A stretch of DNA of 38,455 bases from positions 1 through 38,455 of the IMG/VR virus record IMGVR_UViG_3300009528_000012; one strand, written 5' to 3'. This DNA is from a virus. Under the pieces are notes generated by a model. That model saw nothing but the letters and a program-made list of their open reading frames with translations, searched no databases and was not told the DNA's origin. This document shows positions 28,352 to 35,210 of this stretch, one piece after another (positions within the stretch are counted from its first letter, which is position 1; every line of letters starts with the position of its first letter). A program made the translations under genes and the position numbers.

Positions 28352-28653
28352 TGGACCGTATACGGATAGAGAGGAAGATAGAGGTGGGTCACAGTGCGAT
28401 GGGGTCGGACGCTGCCTGGCGTGGTGACGACCCCGTGTACGCACAGGTGACTTTCGTCAGCGCCAAGGCACTGCCGCAGTACCAGCAGGTGCAGGGCGTG
28501 GTCTACTACGACATCAGATTCCACGGCAGTGTGGACATCGGGCTGAAGGACATACGGTTCGTGTGGCTGAATAAGGGTGGGAAGATCCTATTGCCGGTTG
28601 AGCCCCCGCGTAGCCTGGAGACCGACACGAAGATCCTAGTGAAGGAGCAGTGA
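28351..28653 (+). CDS. Head-closure/head-tail adaptor protein
   Basis: This encodes 100 residues; TGATG coupling to the connector gene. The beta-barrel-like pattern IRIERKIEVGHSAMGSDAAW, then VYYDIRFHGSVDI and ETDTKILVKEQ, fits the SPP1 gp16/HK97 gp9-type joining family. It seals the portal after packaging and docks the tail. The start codon region contains CCGTATACGG. Confidence 0.72.
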   Translation: MDRIRIERKIEVGHSAMGSDAAWRGDDPVYAQVTFVSAKALPQYQQVQGVVYYDIRFHGSVDIGLKDIRFVWLNKGGKILLPVEPPRSLETDTKILVKEQ

Positions 28654-29063
28654 TGGGCAAAGTTGCGGGCGCGATGTTCATAAGCTCGCTGCCGATGATC
28701 CTGAAGAAGATGGAGGCGGCCTCCAAAAAGAAGATGCAGCAGGCCGTCAACGCCGGACGCAAGGAAGTCATCGAGACTCTGCGCGGTGCGCGCCACGGCA
28801 AGCGCTACAAGGTGCCAAAAACGAAGCATAAGTATTACACGGCTTCGCGGCCTGGCGAGCCACCGGCAGCACCTACCGGACGGATGCGCGGCTCTATCCG
28901 TGGCAGGGTGAAGGCAAGTCTATTTGATGTCGAAGGACAAGTAGGTACGCCGCTCGACTATCCGCGCCGCCTTGAGATGAAAATGGACCGCGAGTGGCTG
29001 TCGGTGGGGATAAAGAAAGCCCTGCCGGAGATCAAGCGGATACTGGGATCGAGGTGGTTCTGA
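28653..29063 (+). CDS. HK97 gp10-like tail completion protein
   Basis: This encodes 136 residues, coupled by TGATG. MGKVAGAMFISSLPMILKKM, a basic helix, then YTASRPGEPPAAPTGRMRGSI (the P-G-x-PP-x-xTG-x-L/M-R-x-S-I motif) and LDYPRRLEMK are the hallmarks of the HK97-gp10 family that caps the tail tube at the head interface. Confidence 0.88.
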   Translation: MGKVAGAMFISSLPMILKKMEAASKKKMQQAVNAGRKEVIETLRGARHGKRYKVPKTKHKYYTASRPGEPPAAPTGRMRGSIRGRVKASLFDVEGQVGTPLDYPRRLEMKMDREWLSVGIKKALPEIKRILGSRWF

Positions 29064-29064
29064 C

Positions 29065-29523
29065 ATGGACCTCATTGAGGCGATCATAACCGACATTTAT
29101 ACCTTGATCACCGATGATGCCGACATGCGGATCCTCATGGGGGGCAGCGTCGAGGAGCGCGGCGAGTGGCTATACGAGGAGCTGGACGAGGTGGACCCGG
29201 AGTTCCCTTATCTTGTGCATTCCTTCGAGGAGGAGACTGCGGGTACCGACCCTGGCTTTGCTAACGGGTTTTACACGGTCGACGCGTGGGTCTACTGCGA
29301 GAAGCGCGCCGACAAAGAGAAGCTATACAGGATACGGGGGCGGCTGGCCGAACTGCTAGGCGAGCGTTATCTAACTAACCCGATCTATACCTACTGCTTT
29401 CTTTGGCTTGAAGGGCGGGGTCGGCGGATGCCGACCGACAATACGCAAGTGAAACGGTACTCGCTGCCATTCGAGGCGCGGTTTGCGAGGACACAGGAGA
29501 TCAAATCAATTTTAGCGAGGTGA
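29065..29523 (+). CDS. Tail terminator/neck protein candidate
   Basis: This encodes 152 residues; TGACATG spacing after the gp10-like gene. IEAIITDIYTLITDDADMRI and YTVDAWVYCEKRADKEKLYR, followed by KRYSLPFEARF, suit the tail terminator or completion proteins that occupy this slot. Assignment relies mainly on gene order and size. Confidence 0.68.
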   Translation: MDLIEAIITDIYTLITDDADMRILMGGSVEERGEWLYEELDEVDPEFPYLVHSFEEETAGTDPGFANGFYTVDAWVYCEKRADKEKLYRIRGRLAELLGERYLTNPIYTYCFLWLEGRGRRMPTDNTQVKRYSLPFEARFARTQEIKSILAR

Positions 29524-29529
29524 TGAAAA

Positions 29530-30084
29530 ATGAGTGGACCTAAAACTACGGTGTTGTCTGACACTTTTGAGCACATCGTTCTCGGGCCGGGCGTGACAAC
29601 GCTCAACCTGGGAGAGGCTGGAGAACGCCAACTAGGCGGTGCTTCCGACGGTGGGTCGTTCGACCTAACCCGCACGAAGCGCATAATTGCGATTGCCGGC
29701 GCGAAGGGACGGATGAAGGGTGGAGACGTGGTAGAGGAAGTCTTGGCTACGTTGACGGTGCGGCTGAAGGACATCACTAAAGACGATGTTGTTGCTGCAA
29801 TCGCTGGTGCGAACGTGGCCGATGACACGCCCGCCGGCTGGGATACGATCACCGGCGGCGACATCGAATCGACCGACTACATCACAAACGTTGCTTATGC
29901 CGCTGCCTATTCCAGCCTTGGTAACGACGTGATCTGTCTCATCAAGAACGCTCTTGCTGGCGATACTTTTAGCTTGGCAGCGGAAGACAAAGGGGAGGGC
30001 GTGATCGAGATTGTCTTCGAGGCACGCTTCGATCCTGCTACGTCGACTGTTGAGCCGTGGGAAATCCGATTCCCGAAGGTGTGA
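29530..30084 (+). CDS. Major tail protein
   Basis: This encodes 184 residues with GCGAGGTGA upstream. Beta-rich, small residue-rich sequence with alternating strands (TFEHIVLGPGVTTLNL, GSFDLTRTKRIIAIAGAKG, GVIEIVFEARFDP). Position between neck proteins and frameshifted chaperones upstream of the tape measure identifies it as the tail-tube subunit. Confidence 0.82.
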   Translation: MSGPKTTVLSDTFEHIVLGPGVTTLNLGEAGERQLGGASDGGSFDLTRTKRIIAIAGAKGRMKGGDVVEEVLATLTVRLKDITKDDVVAAIAGANVADDTPAGWDTITGGDIESTDYITNVAYAAAYSSLGNDVICLIKNALAGDTFSLAAEDKGEGVIEIVFEARFDPATSTVEPWEIRFPKV

Positions 30085-30092
30085 GGTGACCT

Positions 30093-30572
30093 ATGAGCAA
30101 TAAGGTCAACGCGCTTACTTACAGACCGCCGCCGGCCGTGATGCGTATTGGTACCTTTGAGCGGCGGCGGCTAGGGATCATGGATGAGGTCGCGCTTGCC
30201 GAGCTGCTCTTTGACTCTCTTGGCTCGATGGACTTTGACCCGGAGAAAATCGAGGATCTCTCTGTTGGTGAGGCTATCGGCTTATTAGTCGTCCTCTTCA
30301 GGAAAGAGGAAGTCATTGACAAGCTACTCGGTTTCCTGCGGAGCGTCCTTGTCGACTTCCCTCTTTCCGTGGAAGAGATGAAGGATCCCGAGAAGTTCCC
30401 GATCGGCTCTACTGAGGCGATCATCGAGTCCTTGGCGAACGATAAGGATGTGGAGGCTTTTTTCGGCTCCGTGCAAAGACTGTGGAAGCTGAAGGGCAAG
30501 CTGAAAGGTACACGTTCGCCGAAGAAATCGACCTCATCCAAAAAAGGTACGGCTGGACAGACGAAGAAGTAA
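30093..30572 (+). CDS. Tail assembly chaperone (G-type)
   Basis: This encodes 159 residues with GAGGTGACC upstream. Helical, acidic domain (MDEVALAELLFDSLGSMDFD, IGLLVVLFRKEEVIDKLLGF) with a Lys/Ser-rich tail. Order relative to the tape measure is that of lambda G. The downstream frame (-1) is open across its 3' end, indicating a programmed frameshift to make the longer GT protein. Confidence 0.85.
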   Translation: MSNKVNALTYRPPPAVMRIGTFERRRLGIMDEVALAELLFDSLGSMDFDPEKIEDLSVGEAIGLLVVLFRKEEVIDKLLGFLRSVLVDFPLSVEEMKDPEKFPIGSTEAIIESLANDKDVEAFFGSVQRLWKLKGKLKGTRSPKKSTSSKKGTAGQTKK

Positions 30573-30841
30573 AGGCGCTGCCCTTCCTGCGGCTTATCGA
30601 GGTAATCGAGACCGCTGCTGACGGAAAGGCGAAGGAGGACCGGCAAGCATCGCTAAACGCCCTTATAGCCGGTAGGTGGATCCAGCCGAAGAAAAGCTGG
30701 GTGAATGAGCTGTTGTACACGGGTGAGCGGCCCGCCTTTACACCGCCTGAGATGACCGACGAAGAGGCTGTTGAAAGGGCCTGGGAACTCCTCAAGGCCG
30801 ACAAGAAGGCCCGTGAGGAGAAGAAGAAGGAGAAGAAGTGA
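30482..30841 (+). CDS. Frameshift extension of tail chaperone (T-type)
   Basis: The frame is open from 30482 to 30841 and overlaps the end of the G-type gene. The likely product is the fusion reached by a -1 shift in the overlap, not an independent start (the GTG at 30482 has no ribosome site). The T part has helices (IDLIQKRYGWTDEEVKALPF, LRLIEVIETAAD) and ends in a Lys/Glu-rich tail. T domains recruit the tail tube protein to the tape measure in lambda-like phages. The last codon overlaps the tape measure start. Confidence 0.75.
   Translation: MEAEGQAERYTFAEEIDLIQKRYGWTDEEVKALPFLRLIEVIETAADGKAKEDRQASLNALIAGRWIQPKKSWVNELLYTGERPAFTPPEMTDEEAVERAWELLKADKKAREEKKKEKK
30540..30547 (+). promoter_or_regulatory. 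Probable -1 frameshift slippery site
   Basis: AAA AAA GG in the zero frame (30540-30547) allows a -1 slip so that AAA-AGG continues in the T frame. An additional AAA-GG in the same register at 30507-30511 is a weaker alternative, giving the same junction residues (K-R). Confidence 0.55.
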
Positions 30842-33800
30842 ACGAAGTCTTTAGGCTCGTAGCGACTATAAAAACAAATGCCAAGACCGCGATTGGCGAG
30901 CTGAAGGCCGTCGAAAAGACGGGCAAGACAATGGGTGCCCGTCTCGGCAAGACCATGAAGACCCTCGCCAAGGTAATGAAGATCGTCTTTGTGGTCGGAG
31001 CCGCTGCGGCCACTTACGCCATGGGCAAGTTCTTCGTCTCCTCGATCAAGTCTGCCGCCAAGTATGAACAGGCAATGGCGATGGTTCAGGCCGTCACCGG
31101 TGCGACAGGAGAAGAGTTTGACGCGCTAGGTGAGAAGGCAAAGGATTTAGGAAAATCAACTAAATTTACAATGATTCAAATCGCCGAGGGGATGGAGAAC
31201 CTCGGCCGTGCCGGCATGACTGCCAACGAGATCATCGACTCGATGGGCGGTGTGACCGCGCTAGCCGCATCACAGTGCATCGAGTTGGGGCAAGCCGCCG
31301 AGATGGTCGCTGGGGCATTGAACGGGTTCAACCTCGCTGCCGACCAGGCGGGCCGCGTGGCCGACGTATACGCCTACGCCGCTAGCAACTCCGCCATAAG
31401 GACGGAGGACCTCGCCGAGACGCTCAAGTATGCGATGCCCGCCGCGAACGCACTTGGCTACTCCCTTGAGGAAGTCGCTGGCATGGCGATGATCCTCGGC
31501 GACAACATGATCAAAGGCTCGATGGCTGGGACCGGCTTGAGCTTCGCCTTTAGCGAGCTCGTGGGTATGTCCGACGAATTCCAGAAGCAGCTCGGCGATG
31601 TTGGCGTGTCGGTTGACGACCTCACCGGGCCGGACGGCAAGATCCTGTCAATGGCCGAGATCCTCGGGGTCCTCAAGGAGAAGGGCCTCGACGCTGGCGA
31701 TATGTTCGAACTCTTCGGCAAGCGGGCCGGCAAGAGTATGGTGATCCTGCTCGACAAGGGAGAGGACGCGATCAAGGATTACACTGGTGCCCTAGAGGAG
31801 TGCGGCGGGACCGCCGAGGAGATGGCCGAGATCCAGCTAAACACCCTCAGCGGACAGCTAGAGATACTCAAGGGCTCATGGGAGCTTTTGAAGGTGACCG
31901 TCGGCGAGAAGCTGATGCCGGTTCTCAAGGACTTCCTCAAGAACACGATCATCCCTCTAGTGAATAAGATGGTCGACTGGGCCAAGGAAAGCGACACGCT
32001 CAAGAACGCATTCACGGGTTTCTTCGACAAGGTGAGGAAGGGGATCGAGTGGATCGTCGAGCATCGGCGTGGCCTGGTGACGGCGCTCAAGGCGATCGCC
32101 GTTGGCTTCGCCGCCATTGTGGCGATCAAGATCGCTACCTGGATCGGCGGGGCCATCTCAGGGTTCGCGAGCCTCGCGGGGGTAATCGGCGTCACTGGCC
32201 CACTTGGTATAGCGATAGCAGCGGCTACGGCGGGATTGGTTCTATTACTACGCAAAGTCAAAGGCGCTGTTGAGGAGACAAAGAAGAAAGCAGCTGAGGC
32301 GCGCGAGGAGGTAAAACACCTTGGCGAAACGATAGATAAAACCGGTCAGAGAATGGACATAGAAGCCCAGCGATGGAATGCACGGGCAGGAGAAATGGCC
32401 GAATCGTCTAAAGAGCTCGCAAGAGTTTTTGATACCGTAGCGCGCGTAATGGGAGAGAAACTGTATGAATTAGTTGAAACCGCCAAAATGCCAGAAAGCG
32501 CTTTCCATTCGCTAGTGGAGGAACTACGCAAAGCCGCAATCGAAGCATCTAAGGCTCCTGTTGCCAAAGCTGGTCAACAATGGGGTCTCTTAGCAGATGC
32601 CATACTGTCTAAATATTCGGAGATATACCCGGAATTGGCAAAGTACCGTGAAGGGTATCTCGGAGACCTAAAGACTGACCTTAGGGAAGACGAAACGCTG
32701 CATACTGATAGCGTTAATCGGATCATTGAGATTCAAGCACTGCGTTGGGAGGCACTCGGGAAAGCGAAAGAGGGACTAGACGAATGGCGAGCGAGCAGGG
32801 AGGCGGCTACTTGCTCTATAGAGGATGGAATTTGCGCTACCGAGGAGGGCACCGAAGCCACTGGGGAGGCTGTCGAGGCCATAGAAGAGCACGTTGAGGC
32901 TAGCGAAGAGCAAGCTGAAGTGATACAGAAAGTAACAGATGCCAAAGAGGAAGAGAAAAGCAAGACCGAAGAGCTGATAGAGCGTTTCCAAGAATTGGAT
33001 TTGGCCTTGGGGACTTCGACAGAAGGCACAGCCGAATACGCCAACGCCATCCAAGGACTTCAAGGCCTCTATGACGGGTTGAGTGAGTACCAGGACTTCT
33101 TCGTTGAGAACAACATGAAGGTCGATAAGTCGATTCTCGACCTCATGGCTGATATCGAAGCCCTCGGCGTGATTGGCACAAAGACGGTCGACTATATGAA
33201 GCAAATCACCGGCGAGGGAAAGACCCTTTGGCGAAGTTTCGTCGACACGATCAAGGCGTTCAACGTCGGCCTGCGCAAGGACACCCTAGAGGAGTGGAAG
33301 GGGATCTATGAGGGGATCAGGGGCTTCCTCAATGGCATCTTCGCGAACACCTGCGACATGTTCGAGAAGAACCGCAAGGCGCGCGAGGATTACGAGAAGT
33401 GTGTCGCCGAGATCCGCGAGGGCGGTTTCGAGAACGAGAAGGAACTCCTCGACGAGGCGGCGAAAGCCTACGAGGAGGAGCGCGTCACCGTCTGGGGGAT
33501 CCTGAAACAGGGTGTCCGCGACTTCATCAGAGCCATACGCGAGAAGTTCGTCGCCATCGCGGCGGAGCAAGCCGCGTTGGGGATAATCGCGGCCCTTACC
33601 GGCAACATCATCGGAGCGTTAGCTCATGGCGCAGCAGCCCTCAAGGCGGGAGCAGTGGCGGTTGGTCTTGCCGTCGCTGGCTTCCAAAAGGGCGTCTTGG
33701 CGTTCGGCCCGACGCTGGGTGTCATCGGTGAGGGCGGGGTTCCGGAGGCGGCGATACCTCTCACGCCTCCTATCCTAGCCGACATCGGCAAAGGGATTGT

Positions 33801-33996
33801 CTCGGCGCTGCAAGGGGTCGAGCCGGCCTACGCCGGTGCGGGAATTGGCGGGGCGCAAGTTGTCATAGAGGAGATGCACATCGCCGAGGGAGCGATTTTC
33901 CACGTGCGCGAGGAGGCCGATATTGAAAAGATTGTCCACGAGCTCGGTGACGAATTTGAGGACCGGATCATCGGAGTGGGGCGGGTGAAGCCGTGA
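30838..33996 (+). CDS. Tape measure protein
   Basis: This encodes 1052 residues from a GTG overlapping the chaperone stop. The N-terminal helical region is followed by the PhageMin_Tail core: TKFTMIQIAEGMENLGRAGM, ALNGFNLAADQAGRVADVYA and MILGDNMIKGSMAGTGL (about residues 95-260). Hydrophobic helices lie around 50-65 and 420-475 (FASLAGVIGVTGPLGIAIAA). A long charged coiled coil covers about 475-760, AT-richer than the rest, and a second hydrophobic stretch lies near 905-950. At about 1.5 angstrom per residue the tail would be roughly 150-160 nm. Confidence 0.93.
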   Translation: MNEVFRLVATIKTNAKTAIGELKAVEKTGKTMGARLGKTMKTLAKVMKIVFVVGAAAATYAMGKFFVSSIKSAAKYEQAMAMVQAVTGATGEEFDALGEKAKDLGKSTKFTMIQIAEGMENLGRAGMTANEIIDSMGGVTALAASQCIELGQAAEMVAGALNGFNLAADQAGRVADVYAYAASNSAIRTEDLAETLKYAMPAANALGYSLEEVAGMAMILGDNMIKGSMAGTGLSFAFSELVGMSDEFQKQLGDVGVSVDDLTGPDGKILSMAEILGVLKEKGLDAGDMFELFGKRAGKSMVILLDKGEDAIKDYTGALEECGGTAEEMAEIQLNTLSGQLEILKGSWELLKVTVGEKLMPVLKDFLKNTIIPLVNKMVDWAKESDTLKNAFTGFFDKVRKGIEWIVEHRRGLVTALKAIAVGFAAIVAIKIATWIGGAISGFASLAGVIGVTGPLGIAIAAATAGLVLLLRKVKGAVEETKKKAAEAREEVKHLGETIDKTGQRMDIEAQRWNARAGEMAESSKELARVFDTVARVMGEKLYELVETAKMPESAFHSLVEELRKAAIEASKAPVAKAGQQWGLLADAILSKYSEIYPELAKYREGYLGDLKTDLREDETLHTDSVNRIIEIQALRWEALGKAKEGLDEWRASREAATCSIEDGICATEEGTEATGEAVEAIEEHVEASEEQAEVIQKVTDAKEEEKSKTEELIERFQELDLALGTSTEGTAEYANAIQGLQGLYDGLSEYQDFFVENNMKVDKSILDLMADIEALGVIGTKTVDYMKQITGEGKTLWRSFVDTIKAFNVGLRKDTLEEWKGIYEGIRGFLNGIFANTCDMFEKNRKAREDYEKCVAEIREGGFENEKELLDEAAKAYEEERVTVWGILKQGVRDFIRAIREKFVAIAAEQAALGIIAALTGNIIGALAHGAAALKAGAVAVGLAVAGFQKGVLAFGPTLGVIGEGGVPEAAIPLTPPILADIGKGIVSALQGVEPAYAGAGIGGAQVVIEEMHIAEGAIFHVREEADIEKIVHELGDEFEDRIIGVGRVKP

Positions 33997-34559
33997 GCAA
34001 CGTTGCAGCCAGGTTCACACTTGGGGATAAGACCGACGTGCAGCTCGGGATCCAGCTCTTGAAGGACTACTCCGAGCCGATTGCGCCGAAGACGATTGAC
34101 AAGACCGTGCGGATACCCGGCAGGCACGGCGAGTACGACTTCGGGGCCGACCTCGGGGCGCGGCTGTTCAAGTTGAAATGTGAGTTCGTGGATGCGATGA
34201 CCAGAGAAGAATTACAGACGGCGGTGAGGGCGCTCGCCGCGCACCTCGTCGATTCGGACGGCAACCCGCGCGACCTTGCTTTGAGCTTCGACAAAGAGGT
34301 GGGCAAGTTTACTACAGTGCGCCTGCAGGGGGCGCTGGACATCAAGCGGATCATCGCGCACGGCATCTTCACCCTGCGGCTGTACGCGGCCGACCCGTTC
34401 GCGTACGGCGCGGAGGAGGAGGTTGAGACGGCCGTGACGGCCTCGCCGCAGGGGATCGCGGTGACGAACGACGGCACCGTTAGTACGCCGCCGACGATCA
34501 CGATCAAGAATGATGGTGAGAACACCATCTCAGGACTGAGCATAACTCTACAGGAATAG
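33993..34559 (+). CDS. Distal tail protein (Dit), apparently without its C-terminal domain
   Basis: This encodes 188 residues from a GTG overlapping the tape measure stop. KTIDKTVRIPGRHGEYDFGA and RLFKLKCEFVDAMTREELQT are typical of the N-terminal hub of siphovirus Dit proteins. The protein ends at NTISGLSITLQE, where relatives continue into a galectin-like C-terminal domain. That domain is found as a separate gene at 37584, about 3 kb away, and as the end of 35185-37587. This looks like a split Dit. Confidence 0.82.
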   Translation: MSNVAARFTLGDKTDVQLGIQLLKDYSEPIAPKTIDKTVRIPGRHGEYDFGADLGARLFKLKCEFVDAMTREELQTAVRALAAHLVDSDGNPRDLALSFDKEVGKFTTVRLQGALDIKRIIAHGIFTLRLYAADPFAYGAEEEVETAVTASPQGIAVTNDGTVSTPPTITIKNDGENTISGLSITLQE

Positions 34560-34572
34560 GAGAGGAGGAACC

Positions 34573-34986
34573 ATGAGTGGAGAGCTAGCAGATGAGGGCG
34601 CGGACTTTGCGCTGAACATCCTTTTTCGGCACACGGGGACCACGCCAGGCACGGTCTATCTCGGCCTGGCGACGGCAACGATCCTAGACACCGACGGATT
34701 GGCTGACATCACTGAAGAGGACGACGGTAATTACGTGCGGCAGGCGATAACGTTCGGTGCACCGGCCGATGTTGGCGGTGTGCAGAAGGTCAAGAACTCG
34801 GTGGCTGTTGCGTTCGCCGCGTGGGATTCGGACGGCAGTGAGATCACCGACTGCTTCATCACGGACGTAGAGACGGGGACGGGAGGGAAGCTGATGTCCA
34901 GGCTGGTGCTCGATGTGGCGAAGACGCCGAAGACCGGCGAGACGCTCACCTACCCGATTGACGCTTTAGTGTTCGGGATGGACTGA
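34573..34986 (+). CDS. Adhesin-like tail fibre protein
   Basis: This encodes 137 residues with GGAGAGGAGG upstream. DEGADFALNILFRHTGTTPG and TVYLGLATATILDTDGLADI match small phage tail-fibre-like proteins of unknown function. A Gly/Thr/Asp-rich beta sandwich continues to the end (TDVETGTGGKLMSRLVL). Situated in the interval that separates the two Dit parts. Confidence 0.7.
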   Translation: MSGELADEGADFALNILFRHTGTTPGTVYLGLATATILDTDGLADITEEDDGNYVRQAITFGAPADVGGVQKVKNSVAVAFAAWDSDGSEITDCFITDVETGTGGKLMSRLVLDVAKTPKTGETLTYPIDALVFGMD

Positions 34987-35030
34987 GGAGAGTTGAAAGT
35001 ATTCTGGCAGCGTGGCTGCGAGAATGACGG

Positions 35031-35210
35031 TTGGTTGGCAACTTCGACGACTTCTGCTTCAGCGAGAAAGCGAGAAAAGCCGGGTTCCATATCTGGAGCG
35101 ACTACGGGATCCTGTGTAGCCACTTCAAGGAAACTGACGCCAAGATACTGAATACGCTGAGGCTGATGGCAAGTAAAGGAAAATATGGTCAATTTAGTAG
35201 AAATCCTTAG
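35031..35210 (+). pseudogene. C-terminal remnant of a family-2-type glycosyltransferase
   Basis: Frame 35031-35210 encodes about 59 residues that begin directly after an in-frame TGA (35025-35027). GNFDDFCFSEKARKAGFHIW, then SDYGILCSHFKE, reads like the C-terminal part of GT-A glycosyltransferases (the E/D-D-x-x-F-C-x-K-A-R-x-A-G-F-x-I-W pattern and a Cys-x-H near the end). There is no N-terminal catalytic half and no good ribosome site, so I call it a fragment. It overlaps the start of 35185. Confidence 0.65.
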
